Source: Anabaena sp. WA102 (GTDB lineage: Bacteria; Cyanobacteriota; Cyanobacteriia; Cyanobacteriales; Nostocaceae). From it: DNA of 64,000 bases. Positions 35,045-43,884 of this stretch are shown piece by piece (the stretch's first letter is position 1; the number at the start of each line of letters is the position of its first letter). Location: contig NZ_CP011456.1 in NCBI RefSeq assembly GCF_001277295.1, positions 5,336,001 through 5,400,000 of the forward strand, written 5' to 3'. The position numbers and the translations under genes are program-made. Below the pieces are notes generated by a model. That model saw nothing but the letters and a program-made list of their open reading frames with translations. It was not told the origin of the DNA and did no database searches.

Positions 35045-35210
35045 GTGCTGGCTACACCTTTTTTATTAAGACTGCGGTAATATTTTACCTACTTGATGTC
35101 ACCAACTGACGATACTATTTTTCAATCTATTAAGATAGAAAAGGTAACGGGCAGGAGAAATTGGGGTAATTTGAGTGATAATTTAGACTCCATTTCCCAT
35201 TTATTACGGA

Positions 35211-35612
35211 TTAAAACTTGATAGTTGCACCAGCCACAGCTAAAGCAGCCCAACCCAGCATTAATGCCAATCCTCCTAATGGGGCAACTGCGCCTAAAGA
35301 CTTAATACCCGTTAAACTGATAGCATATAAGCTGCCGGAAAAAATTACCACACCAATTATAAATAACCAACCACTAACTAAAAGCGTCGTCGGGGGACTT
35401 TCTAAACGACTCATGAGGATGGCGACTAACAAAAGCGCCAGAGCGTGATACATTTGATAACGAGCGCCAGTGTCAAATATTTCTAAAGAGCGATAGCTGC
35501 GCTCGCCGAAGGCATCGCTAATTTTTTCCCGCAAAGCATGAGCGCCAAAGGCACCACCAGCAACAGATAAACCGCCAAAAATGGCGGCTATAGTTAAGAA
35601 AAACTGTGTCAT
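35211..35612 (-). CDS. DUF423 membrane protein
   Basis: 133 aa with four membrane helices, a typical DUF423/YgdD size. FGGLSVAGGAFGAHALREKI and TGARYQMYHALALLLVA are the family signatures. Its function is unknown. It lies 8 bp downstream of the next gene on the minus strand, so both are probably transcribed together. Confidence 0.8.
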   Translation of the reverse strand: MTQFFLTIAAIFGGLSVAGGAFGAHALREKISDAFGERSYRSLEIFDTGARYQMYHALALLLVAILMSRLESPPTTLLVSGWLFIIGVVIFSGSLYAISLTGIKSLGAVAPLGGLALMLGWAALAVAGATIKF

Positions 35613-35620
35613 CTGACCTA

Positions 35621-36103
35621 TTAAACATCAAAATGATATGATACAGCCCCTTCTTCAGTTACTTGAAAATTCGCATTAAATTCTTTAGCTTTCTTATCTA
35701 AATATTGTTTAGCTTCCGCTGCCGGTAATTGGGACTGCATGGCAAAATTTAACAAAGTTACTCTTCCTTGATTTTGTAGTAGCATTTGATAAAATTGGGC
35801 TTGCAATTGTTCACTGTTTTCTTGTTTTAAGGCTTTTTTCTCTTGTTGACTTTGTTTATACAAACCTAATGCTAACCAACTCCCCAATATCGCGCTAGGA
35901 ACACCAAAAATTATTCCGCCTACAATAGTATCTTTGCTATTCTGAACCGCATTGGGAGCAGAAAATACCTGTTCCCCCTCCACCGGATATACTATTACTC
36001 CTGATTGCGCTGATTTATCTATGATTTCTGAAACTGATATTGCCAAAAACATGAATCCAAGTGTGAGTAGCCAACCAGCAGCCAGTTTTTCAGCCGTCTT
36101 CAT
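35621..36103 (-). CDS. Hypothetical membrane protein with cytoplasmic C-terminal domain
   Basis: 160 aa: one membrane helix at about 8-28, a short outside loop, and a second at about 60-82 (GGIIFGVPSAILGSWLALGL). Then comes a charged linker and a C-terminal region (LLQNQGRVTLLNFAMQSQLP) that could be a small winged helix. I do not recognise the family. The ATG at 36103 abuts the deleted IscB element exactly, which supplies its GGAGGTTTAG ribosome-binding site; it is the first gene of a likely pair with DUF423. Confidence 0.6.
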   Translation of the reverse strand: MKTAEKLAAGWLLTLGFMFLAISVSEIIDKSAQSGVIVYPVEGEQVFSAPNAVQNSKDTIVGGIIFGVPSAILGSWLALGLYKQSQQEKKALKQENSEQLQAQFYQMLLQNQGRVTLLNFAMQSQLPAAEAKQYLDKKAKEFNANFQVTEEGAVSYHFDV

Positions 36104-36113
36104 CTAAACCTCC
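36104..36113 (-). promoter_or_regulatory. Element-borne ribosome-binding site for the membrane protein gene
   Basis: The last ten bases of the deleted IscB element are GGAGGTTTAG followed at once by ATG, identical to 10780-10789 at the other copy. Confidence 0.65.
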
Positions 36114-36348
36114 AGGAGACCCCCACCAAAACTGTACTCAGTTTGGTGATGGGAGGAATGGAGGGTTAATTGTGAAACGTCCCTTGAGTAATTTTGTGCG
36201 CCAACACAAACAATGAAAGGGACAGTTGAGCAATTAACAAATCTTTGATTTTCCATATTCGATTCGTAACTGTCTTTGTGAATTGATTTACTGGATTAAT
36301 TAGGAAAGAGTGGTCTTTTTTCAGTGTCTAAAACAAATACTTTGGACA

Positions 36349-36607
36349 GAATATTTTGCTCCGAAGAGCCTCCCATTTCTGGGGTAATGTTAGCTTTGAC
36401 AATGTTAGAGGTCGGTAACTATCTTAAAAGCACTGGTTTAACCCTTAAGCCTGTTTAACTTTTAAGTTCTAGAGCAGGGAACTAGCTACGCATCCCCTGG
36501 TAGGTCTTTAACTCTTACCTCTAACGTAGTTCAGTTAAGAACTGAGTCTGGTCAACTAGGCTTTTACAAGCCCTCACTTACCCGAAGGGAAGTGATGGGT
36601 GGTTGAC
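36349..36607 (-). ncRNA. Solo omega RNA (HEARO RNA) without a nuclease gene
   Basis: It is nearly identical to the omega RNA at 12206-12455. The closing stem is perfect here (GTCAAC/GTTGAC). A 3' hairpin differs in sequence but still pairs (CCC-AGAAAT-GGG here, CCCGCAAGGAG there). The flanking guide would be AAATCTGAAGTAGAACT, ending at 36608, different from the other copy. Retained structure suggests it may still work with IscB made elsewhere. Confidence 0.8.
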
Positions 36608-36712
36608 AGTTCTACTTCAGATTTAGACATTGCTTGTAATTTTAACCTTACTTACCTTCAGCTTCCAGTAATATTGCGAATTGTTGACCAAGAATTATTC
36701 GCCAATCACCCA

Positions 36713-37489
36713 TTACCTAACCAACTGCATGGCAGAATTAAAAAACTGCCGACATAAACCCTTGGTAATTAAAATAGTTGTTAACAAATTGGTGACAGCT
36801 ACCATAAAAATAATTAAAATCTCATAGGATACAGCCTCTAGCGGTGTGATACCGGCTAATAATTGTCCATTGGTGAAGGTTGGTATTGTCACCATACCGA
36901 TCAACATCATTTGATTCAAAGTCGGCATAATTGCAGCACGAATCGCTTCTTTGCGGTATGGCTTAATTGCCTGTTCAGGTGTTGCACCCAGACTTAAATG
37001 GGTTTCTATTTCTGTGGGAAATTGGTTGATACTACTAACTAAACGTTCTCCGGCTATTGCGGCTGCATTCATGGCATTACTCAGCAATATACCAGCTAAA
37101 GGAATGATATAACGTGGTTCATACCATCTTTCTGGTTGAATAATCAAAAAATTGGTGTAAAGCAATGTTAAGGAGGTGCTGACAAAAATCGCACTTCCAG
37201 CTAAAGGTAAGACTTGTGGAATTTTTTGACTGATGCGGTTGCGAGTAATAATTGCAGTAATTGTCAGAATTATTGCTAAAATTCCCACTACCGCCCAAAC
37301 ATTGTTAACGGCAAAAATGAAGTCGAAAATGTATCCTAGTACAAGTAGTTGGAGGATAGTTCTACCAGTAGCTACGCTTAAATTTAATTCTAGTCCTAAT
37401 TTCTCCCATGCCGATATGCCAATGGCGATCGCCATTAAACCCATCGCTAAAGCCAAATCTACCATATCTAACTTGATTAGCTCTGGCAT
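36713..37489 (-). CDS. fetB: FetB-family ABC permease (iron exporter type)
   Basis: 258 aa with about seven membrane helices; full-length UPF0014/FetB layout: ALAMGLMAIAIGISAWEKLG, AGILLSNAMNAAAIAGERLV, LGATPEQAIKPYRKEAIRAA and MVTIPTFTNGQLLAGITPLEA. In E. coli FetAB exports iron under oxidative stress. No FetA ATPase gene is adjacent, so the ATPase must be elsewhere. It is divergent from the aminotransferase gene. Confidence 0.8.
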   Translation of the reverse strand: MPELIKLDMVDLALAMGLMAIAIGISAWEKLGLELNLSVATGRTILQLLVLGYIFDFIFAVNNVWAVVGILAIILTITAIITRNRISQKIPQVLPLAGSAIFVSTSLTLLYTNFLIIQPERWYEPRYIIPLAGILLSNAMNAAAIAGERLVSSINQFPTEIETHLSLGATPEQAIKPYRKEAIRAAIMPTLNQMMLIGMVTIPTFTNGQLLAGITPLEAVSYEILIIFMVAVTNLLTTILITKGLCRQFFNSAMQLVR

Positions 37490-37638
37490 AATTTATCTAC
37501 CTCTTAACGATTGAAAACTTTAGCATAAGTAGTTGAAAAAATTAAATCGGGTTGTCGCAGGAGAGGGAAGGGAAAAATCTTCTTTCTGACTCCTGACTCC
37601 TGACTTCTTACTCCTGACTCCTTTACAAATAAAAACTC

Positions 37639-38787
37639 ATGATTAAAAGTGTAAATTCGATTCCCGCCTTTGATATTAAACAACAATATGCCACCATTGA
37701 AACTGAGGTAAGTGCTGCTGTCTTGGCGGTTCTGGCTTCTGGGCGTTATATTGGTGGTCCAGCAGTTACAGATTTTGAACAACAATTTGCAGATTATCAT
37801 GGTGTCAGTGAATGCGTAGCTTGTAACTCTGGTACTGATGCTCTATTTTTAGCATTACGCGCTTTAGGAATTGGGGCAGGTGATGAAGTTATTACCACAC
37901 CCTTTACTTTTTTTGCGACAACGGAAGTTATCAGCGCTGTCGGGGCAATACCAGTATTTGTAGATATTGATGCGACTACATTTAATTTAGATGTAGAAAA
38001 AGTAGCAGCAGCGATTACATCAAAAACCAAGGCAATTATGCCAGTGCATTTATTTGGACTCCCTGTGGATATGACAGGATTAATGGAGATTGCCAAAGCT
38101 CATAATTTAAGAGTAATTGAAGATTGCGCTCAGGCTACCGGTGCAAGTTGGGAAAATCAAAAAGTTGGGAGTATTGGACATATTGGTTGTTTTAGTTTCT
38201 ACCCTACCAAAAATCTTGGTGGTTGCGGTGATGGTGGGGCAATTACCACGAATGATCCAGCGATCGCTACTCAACTACGAGTTTTGCGAGAACATGGGAG
38301 TAAAGTAAGATATATTCATGAGGAAATCGGTGTCAACAGTCGTTTAGATGCCATTCAAGCCGTAATTCTGCAAATTAAACTGCGCTATCTTGATCTTTGG
38401 AACTCTAGACGTAAGCAAATCGCTGATTATTATTACCAACACCTCAGCCAAGTTTCTGATATTATTGTCCCCCAAGAATTTCCTGGGGGAGTTGGTGTTT
38501 GGAATCAATACACTATTCGGATTTCTGGAGAAAGACGCAATGGTGCCAGTGGTAAATATCGAGATTCCGTAAAAAATCAAATGCAGGAACAGGGGGTTAA
38601 TTCCATGATTTACTATCCCTTACCCTTACATTTGCAGCCAGTGTATAAAAATTTAGGTTATCAACTAGGACAATTACCAGCAGCAGAGCAAGCAAGTCAA
38701 GAGGTTTTATCTTTACCCATGTTCCCCGAATTGGAGCAAGAACAACAAGATAAAGTCATTGATACGTTGAAAAATTGTTTATCTTGA
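37639..38787 (+). CDS. DegT/DnrJ/EryC1/StrS sugar aminotransferase
   Basis: 382 aa, normal length. PLP-binding features: ACNSGTDALFLALRALGI, EDCAQATGASW and the Lys in SFYPTKNLGGCGDGG. C-terminal substrate residues lie in GVNSRLDAIQAVIL. These enzymes aminate keto-sugars on nucleotide donors for surface polysaccharides. No sugar dehydratase is adjacent, so the substrate is open; it may serve the polysaccharide cluster 10 kb downstream. Confidence 0.85.
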   Translation: MIKSVNSIPAFDIKQQYATIETEVSAAVLAVLASGRYIGGPAVTDFEQQFADYHGVSECVACNSGTDALFLALRALGIGAGDEVITTPFTFFATTEVISAVGAIPVFVDIDATTFNLDVEKVAAAITSKTKAIMPVHLFGLPVDMTGLMEIAKAHNLRVIEDCAQATGASWENQKVGSIGHIGCFSFYPTKNLGGCGDGGAITTNDPAIATQLRVLREHGSKVRYIHEEIGVNSRLDAIQAVILQIKLRYLDLWNSRRKQIADYYYQHLSQVSDIIVPQEFPGGVGVWNQYTIRISGERRNGASGKYRDSVKNQMQEQGVNSMIYYPLPLHLQPVYKNLGYQLGQLPAAEQASQEVLSLPMFPELEQEQQDKVIDTLKNCLS

Positions 38788-38842
38788 ATTGTCGGGGTGA
38801 GAAGAAGCAGGGGGCAGGGGGGCAGCGGAGAATATCTTTACT

Positions 38843-38967
38843 CTTTACTCTTGCCTCTTGCCTCTTGCCTCTTGCCTCTTGCCTCTTGCCTCTTGCCTCT
38901 TTACTCTTGCCTCTTGCCTCTTGCCTCTTGCCTCTTGCCTCTTGCCTCTTGCCTCTTGCCTCTTGCC
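38843..38967. repeat. Heptamer array (GCCTCTT)n
   Basis: About 17 units of GCCTCTT with a few TTACTCTT variants fill the space between two convergent genes. The same heptamer in the other orientation occurs at 14242-14293 and 46427-46448. Confidence 0.85.
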
Positions 38968-38976
38968 TTTTACTTC

Positions 38977-39720
38977 TTAAGCAAATGTGCGAGTATTTGC
39001 AGTTGCTAAAGCTTCTACTAAACTACGCACAGCAGCAATCATGGCGATTTCGCTATTGAGTTGGTTAATAGCAGAACCGACACCAACACCAGATGCACCA
39101 GAGGCGATCGCTAGAGGTGCAGTAACACTAGAAATACCAGAAGCACACAGTACAGGCACAGAAACCGCACGAGCAATTTCATAAGCAGCGGCTAAAGTAG
39201 GAGCAGCCTTTTCAATTAAACCCAAAGTACCGGAGTGAATGGGATTGCTGCTAGTACCACCTTCAGTTTGAATAATATCAGCACCCGCTTTCACCAAATC
39301 TTCAGCCAATTGTACCTGTTGGTCTAAGGTAAGAATATGGGGAACAGTTACAGATAGGGTAATTTCTGGCAGCAAGGCACGGGTTTGGCGAGTTAGTTCC
39401 AAAACCTCAGCAGCTTCAAATCTGCGTCCTTGGGCATAGAAAGAATCAAAATTACCAATTTCAATCAAATCAGCGCCAGCAGCCACAGCAGTGACAAACT
39501 TCTCCGGTTCAACCGCAGATACACAAATAGGTAACTTAGTCAAGTTTTTCGCCAATCTTACCAAATCCACATCAGCAGCAATATCCACAAAAGTAGCACC
39601 ACCCAAATCAGCCGCTTTTACAGTCGCAGCCACACTAGCAGCATTGAAGTTATTCAAACCGCTAATTACTTTTAGCACAGGATGAGAAAATGCCCGGTTG
39701 AGGTTAGGATACATAGTCAT
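38977..39720 (-). CDS. Ycf23/DUF561 TIM-barrel protein
   Basis: 247 aa from the ATG at 39720 (MTMYPNLNRAF); an upstream alternative start has no support. It has alpha/beta-barrel strands rich in Gly: SGLNNFNAASVAATVKAADL, ATFVDIAADVD, LIEIGNFDSFYAQGRRF, IIQTEGGTSSNPIHSGT and PVLCASGISSVTAPLAIASG. DUF561 is conserved in cyanobacteria and red-algal plastids as Ycf23; the function is unknown though the barrel resembles flavin- or phosphate-binding enzymes. Convergent with the aminotransferase gene. Confidence 0.75.
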   Translation of the reverse strand: MTMYPNLNRAFSHPVLKVISGLNNFNAASVAATVKAADLGGATFVDIAADVDLVRLAKNLTKLPICVSAVEPEKFVTAVAAGADLIEIGNFDSFYAQGRRFEAAEVLELTRQTRALLPEITLSVTVPHILTLDQQVQLAEDLVKAGADIIQTEGGTSSNPIHSGTLGLIEKAAPTLAAAYEIARAVSVPVLCASGISSVTAPLAIASGASGVGVGSAINQLNSEIAMIAAVRSLVEALATANTRTFA

Positions 39721-40015
39721 AATTTTTCTTTTGCAGCAAGTTTTCAGTAGGAATATTTTTACACTAAATATAACCATCCTACTTCAATTAGGAAAATATA
39801 TTAAGATTTTTTGACAAATCACGCCTTTAGCCTATACTGAGAGGTGTTTTTACAATTGTTCTAAATTTTCAACCACCCTCTCAGTTAAATTAGATCAAAC
39901 TGGTAATACACTACAATAAAATGGTATTTATTTTATAGTTGAACATCAACCTTTTTAATTGTTATAGTTGTAGGCATTGATCATGGCTACATCTAACCTC
40001 TGATTTATCCTAACT

Positions 40016-40864
40016 ATGAAAAAATCATCACGATCTAATCAAGATGTTTCCTCTCAACCATTTATATTCTTAAAAACGGGCATATTTCCCAAATCAATCG
40101 GGAAAACATTCCAGAAAATTCTCAGTGATATATCTCCAAATGCAGATCAAGAATTTATTAAAAAATATCAAATATCCAGACAGAGGACAACTATAGCCGT
40201 CAAATTCTTATTATTATTGATAATAATTCCCCTGCTAACTCATCACCTATCCAAACGGCTGTTTATTCTTCCCATAGTAGAAAATCTGAGAAACGATCAC
40301 TCCGGGCAAATTTTTCTTAATCAAGAAATGGAAGAAAAAGCCTTTCATGAATTAAAAATATTTACAGCAAAATTAAAGTTTGAAAGTTTACTGGATTCAG
40401 AAACTAAAATTTCTCCAGAAAATCGAGAATCCAAGATTAAAGCCAAAGCCATAGAACTAGCAGCAGAATTTCAACATAAAAGTACCAATGCCATTAGTAA
40501 TATCTTTGCTGATATTATAGCCTTAATTGCTTTTGCATTGGTTATTGTTTTTAGTGCAAAAGATATTATTTCTCTTCAACACTTTATAGATCAAGTTGTT
40601 TATGGCTTAAGCGATAGTGCTAAAGCTTTTTTAATTATCCTATCTACAGATGTATTTGTCGGCTTTCACTCACCCCATGGTTGGGAAGTAATTCTGGAAG
40701 GATTTACAGAACACTTAGGTTTACCAGCAAATAGGAATTATATCTTTATGTTTATTGCCACATTTCCTGTAATTTTAGACACTATAGTTAAATATTGGAT
40801 ATTCCGCTATCTTAGTCGTTTATCACCTTCAGCATTAGCTACCTTAAAGGAAATGAATGATTAA
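40016..40864 (+). CDS. PxcA/CemA-family proton extrusion protein, short form
   Basis: 282 aa. Membrane helices at about 60-80, 165-185, 205-225 and 245-265. The family signature FVGFHSPHGWEVILEGFTEH is present, followed by FPVILDTIVKYWIFRYLSRL. PxcA (CotA) supports light-driven proton extrusion at the plasma membrane; chloroplast CemA is the homologue. Cyanobacterial PxcA is usually over 400 aa, with a longer N-terminus; this one is closer to CemA in length, so it may be the PxcA-like paralogue. No operon partner. Confidence 0.8.
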   Translation: MKKSSRSNQDVSSQPFIFLKTGIFPKSIGKTFQKILSDISPNADQEFIKKYQISRQRTTIAVKFLLLLIIIPLLTHHLSKRLFILPIVENLRNDHSGQIFLNQEMEEKAFHELKIFTAKLKFESLLDSETKISPENRESKIKAKAIELAAEFQHKSTNAISNIFADIIALIAFALVIVFSAKDIISLQHFIDQVVYGLSDSAKAFLIILSTDVFVGFHSPHGWEVILEGFTEHLGLPANRNYIFMFIATFPVILDTIVKYWIFRYLSRLSPSALATLKEMND

Positions 40865-40948
40865 TCATCATAATTAGGCATATTACCCATTGTCAACATT
40901 TCTGAGAATGCTAAAATGGGGCATAATCGTTGTTGGTCTTCATGAATT

Positions 40949-42190
40949 ATGCGTATTCTATTTAATCAAAAATTCAAAATTACAGTATTTATTGCTGCTT
41001 TATTAGTAATTGTCTTCACTAACAAGCAACCAATTCAACAGCAACAAATTGTTAAAAATGTATCATTATCCCAAATAGGAAATCCTCCAATTCAAGTATC
41101 TTCTGATAATTTACCTACGCCAAAACCATCTAATATAAATGCCAAAAATAATGAAAAGTCCACATTTTATTCAGTTATTAATGAATGGCAAAAATATCAA
41201 TATAGTATTAATTCTAATCAAGTATTGACAGCAGGAAAATTACCAAATAATCCCATAAATTTCAATCAGGCTGACTTATTAACCGTACTCACCAATACTA
41301 GAAAATACTTTCAACAATACTCTCAAGAAGATCCCGATATTCAACGCACAGGTATCTTAGTAACTCAAGGAGTTACCGTTAAAGATATTCTAAAAACATT
41401 AGATTTTATGATTGTCGTCTTAGAAGAAGATATTTCTAATAAGCGGACAACTCGGTTACAAGATCCTAACTTTATTAACGCCAATTTTCGCGTAATTAAA
41501 TGGTCTGCCCATAACCCAGAAAATCTCCAACAGAAAAAATTAAGAATTACTAAATATGCAGCTTTTATTCATCCCGGTTCTCGACAAAAAACTTCTAAAT
41601 ACAATACACCAATTTATGCTATTAACGAAGAAGTAAGTCAAAATAAATTTTACACTCAATATACAAAACAAGATGTTCTATCAGGTATTTATGAACCTGG
41701 AGGTAAGGAATTTGGCAAAGTTAAACCTATTGCTTATTTAACTCGCAATGGTTTAGAGGCAGCACTAATGCAGGGAACTGTTTTAGTTAATTTTACTGAT
41801 GGAACTAAAGAGTTTTTAAACGTAGACAAAAATAATGGAATGTCCTATATTCGAGGTCTAAAAGCCACTGCACAAAAGCGTTATTGGTATTTTCAAGAAG
41901 TTGATGCAATTAAAGGTTATGGATATAAAATAGATGCTAAAATATCCATCAAACCAGGAGTAACATTTGCAGGAGATGTGCTAAACATTGGTTTAGGCAG
42001 AATAATTGTCACTGAAGACAATCAAAAACGGTTAAAAATGGGTGTAATTGCCGATACAGGTGGGGCATTTTTACCCAACCTTTATCAACTTGATTTCTTA
42101 GCAGGAACTTTTGCTAGTGAAAAAGATTTTGAACAATATATTCAAAAATTACCTGAATATACAAATGCCTATATTTTAGTGAAAAAGTGA
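40949..42190 (+). CDS. MltA-like protein with 3D domain
   Basis: 413 aa. One N-terminal hydrophobic segment (KITVFIAALLVIVFTN) looks like a signal anchor. The C-terminus has a 3D-type motif, VIADTGGAFLPNLYQLDFLA, as in MltA lytic transglycosylases where the Asp is catalytic, and the middle (KYAAFIHPGSRQKTSKYNTP, then LEAALMQGTVLVNF) fits the MltA barrel. It would cut peptidoglycan at the cell envelope. The match is partial. It ends 47 bp from a convergent gene with hairpin copy 2 between. Confidence 0.6.
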   Translation: MRILFNQKFKITVFIAALLVIVFTNKQPIQQQQIVKNVSLSQIGNPPIQVSSDNLPTPKPSNINAKNNEKSTFYSVINEWQKYQYSINSNQVLTAGKLPNNPINFNQADLLTVLTNTRKYFQQYSQEDPDIQRTGILVTQGVTVKDILKTLDFMIVVLEEDISNKRTTRLQDPNFINANFRVIKWSAHNPENLQQKKLRITKYAAFIHPGSRQKTSKYNTPIYAINEEVSQNKFYTQYTKQDVLSGIYEPGGKEFGKVKPIAYLTRNGLEAALMQGTVLVNFTDGTKEFLNVDKNNGMSYIRGLKATAQKRYWYFQEVDAIKGYGYKIDAKISIKPGVTFAGDVLNIGLGRIIVTEDNQKRLKMGVIADTGGAFLPNLYQLDFLAGTFASEKDFEQYIQKLPEYTNAYILVKK

Positions 42191-42194
42191 TATA

Positions 42195-42225
42195 GATCCC
42201 CGACTTCTCAAAGAAGTCGGGGATC
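42195..42225. terminator. 31-bp perfect hairpin, copy 2 of 3
   Basis: The same GATCCCCGACTTCT-CAA-AGAAGTCGGGGATC hairpin as at 5494-5524, here in the 47-bp gap between two convergent genes, an ideal place for a bidirectional terminator. Confidence 0.65.
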
Positions 42226-42237
42226 TGAAGATTACAC

Positions 42238-42945
42238 TTACAATCCAGCGAACCATTCATAACCCATATCTTCCCAATAACCTTTAGCATTTGATAATTT
42301 ACTGGTGAGGGTAACTCTTGTTACCCATTTACTTTGTTTATAGCCAAGTTTAATGGGTGAGGCTAATCGCAAAGGCGCACCATTTTCCACAGGCAAAGCT
42401 GCACCATTTTTTTGATAAGCTAATAGGGTTTGTGGGTGTAAAGCTGAAGCGATATCCCAACTTTCATAATAACCATCTGCTGATTTAAAATAGGCATATT
42501 TAACCTGGGATTTAGGTTGAGAAAGGGCGATAATTTCCCGCAAACGAATGCCACCCCATTGCACAATTGCTGCCCAACCTTCTACACAAACATGACGAAT
42601 AATCATGGAAGTGAGAGGTAAGGCTTGAATATCTGCCATACTCAAACTCAGAGGATGATTTACTTCACCATCTATAATTAAACGATATTTTTCTAAATCA
42701 ATAATTGGTGTAGATTTAAAGCTATTAATTATTAATTGACTTGGTTCAATTTGACTAGGTAAAAATTCTGGAACTGGCTTTTGAGGTTGAAATATTAACT
42801 CTTCAAATTTCTGATTGAGAGGTTCAGAAAGTTTACCTACAAAATCTGCAAACATGGGTGTACCACAACCACCCAGTAATAAACTCATACTCGAAAAACC
42901 GGAAATTTGTAAAAACTTTCTCCGTGCAAATTCATGATTATTCAT
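42238..42945 (-). CDS. Molybdopterin oxidoreductase, sulfite-oxidase fold (MsrP-like)
   Basis: 235 aa. The N-terminus has a twin-arginine pattern (FARRKFLQISGF) and then LLLGGCG, a possible lipobox, so it is exported folded. The molybdopterin-ligating Cys is in IRHVCVEGWAAIVQWGGIRL. It is shorter than MsrP (about 330 aa) and lacks extra domains. The cytochrome b gene 25 bp upstream makes a pair like MsrPQ, in which a membrane heme protein feeds electrons to an exported molybdoenzyme that repairs oxidised methionine. The true substrate is unproven. Confidence 0.8.
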   Translation of the reverse strand: MNNHEFARRKFLQISGFSSMSLLLGGCGTPMFADFVGKLSEPLNQKFEELIFQPQKPVPEFLPSQIEPSQLIINSFKSTPIIDLEKYRLIIDGEVNHPLSLSMADIQALPLTSMIIRHVCVEGWAAIVQWGGIRLREIIALSQPKSQVKYAYFKSADGYYESWDIASALHPQTLLAYQKNGAALPVENGAPLRLASPIKLGYKQSKWVTRVTLTSKLSNAKGYWEDMGYEWFAGL

Positions 42946-42970
42946 TTTAATTCCTCAATGCTGCTAGTTT

Positions 42971-43564
42971 TTACCAAAACATAGATTTTGTTAAGGCATT
43001 GCCGCCTACATTCTGCCCTAACCGCCAATGAAACCAGACAAATACTACCACTATCGGTACAGAAGCAAAGTGGACAATTCTTAATGCTTGCCAACTGCCA
43101 AAAATATCAACTATCCAAGAAAATTGAGCAGGTTTATACATTCCTATACCTGTAAATATTGCTAGTAATAAAATAGGAATGATGGCTGTATAAATAATTC
43201 GATGCCAAGCATAGTTTAAACGTTGGTGATTCTGAGTTTTTTGTAATGCCTTGATATCTTTGTCGCTAACAAATCTTTTTTTCCAGCGTTGGGTAACAAA
43301 AATATAAATTCCATAGCAAAACAGATTTATAGAAAATAGCCACATGGCTGCAAAATGCCAATGTCTGCCTCCAGCCAACCAACCACCTAAAGTAAAGAGG
43401 GGAAAAATACTTAATCCACCACGCCCACCAAAGACAGGATTTGCATTGTAAATTTGCAAGCCGCTGGTGATCATAATAAATAAACTGATGACATTGCCAG
43501 CGTGAAAAATTCTGGCAGCGATCGCTTGACTGGGTGATTTGCGGGGTATTTCAGGAGAAGTCAT
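42971..43564 (-). CDS. Cytochrome b561/b6-type membrane protein
   Basis: 197 aa with four membrane helices. Candidate heme ligands are His in AARIFHAGNVISLF, in RHWHFAAMWLF, in YAWHRIIYTAII and in VHFASVPIVVVFVWFHWRLG. It is the first gene of a two-gene operon with the exported molybdoenzyme and is the likely electron donor. It is not a close MsrQ by sequence; it looks more like the thiosulfate/hydrogenase-type cytochrome b family. Confidence 0.75.
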   Translation of the reverse strand: MTSPEIPRKSPSQAIAARIFHAGNVISLFIMITSGLQIYNANPVFGGRGGLSIFPLFTLGGWLAGGRHWHFAAMWLFSINLFCYGIYIFVTQRWKKRFVSDKDIKALQKTQNHQRLNYAWHRIIYTAIIPILLLAIFTGIGMYKPAQFSWIVDIFGSWQALRIVHFASVPIVVVFVWFHWRLGQNVGGNALTKSMFW

Positions 43565-43780
43565 AAATAGGATAGAAAAATTTTAATTCGGTTACAAGTA
43601 TTTGGGAAATAATTTACTGAGTTAGAATGTGAGTCCAACTGGGAAAGTCAAAATATTCTTGATGTTGAACCTGAGATTATTACTGATTTTACATTGTAAT
43701 AGTCACATCACATAACCTCTGTTTCAACTTAGTTTTCACCATTACTGCAAAAACATAGTTAAATTAGGAAAGAAGGGGTA

Positions 43781-43863
43781 ATCGGACAAAATTAATTACA
43801 CACATTGTCTTTCTGTTCCCTTTTCCCTAACGACCCGATTGAATTTAATTTTGTCCAACTACT
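43781..43863. mobile_element. MITE family 2, copy 1
   Basis: Ends ATCGGACAAAATTAATTACA and TTTAATTTTGTCCAACTACT are inverted and TA-flanked (43779-43780, 43864-43865). Related copies lie at 57071-57171 and 63255-63402. It ends 21 bp before nblS and so makes up most of its 5' region; the rest of 43565-43780 shows nothing I recognise. Confidence 0.6.
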
Positions 43864-43884
43864 TACTAACACTTATATTTTAAG

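Larger units (their letters stand above)
36104..36607 (-). mobile_element. Deleted IscB element: omega RNA kept, nuclease lost
   Basis: 504 bp. Both ends match the complete element: 36104-36290 aligns to 10780-10965 (element 3' end) and about 36290-36607 to 12149-12455 (omega RNA and first iscB codons). The iscB body is missing, and the former start codon reads CTG at 36346-36348. The flanks are unrelated to those of the other copy, so this is an independent insertion. As at the other site, ATGA follows the right end. Confidence 0.85.

Noticed and set aside
37504..37800. 98-codon ORF overlapping the aminotransferase start
   Set aside because: It is antisense to a well-supported gene, and its C-terminal part is translated repeat DNA.
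38843..38967. CRISPR array
   Set aside because: The repeat unit is seven bases with no spacers, and no cas genes are in the window. It is a simple tandem repeat.
38775..39059. Leu-Ala-Ser-Cys repeat ORFs
   Set aside because: They come from the GCCTCTT heptamer array, which is open in several frames because seven is not a multiple of three.
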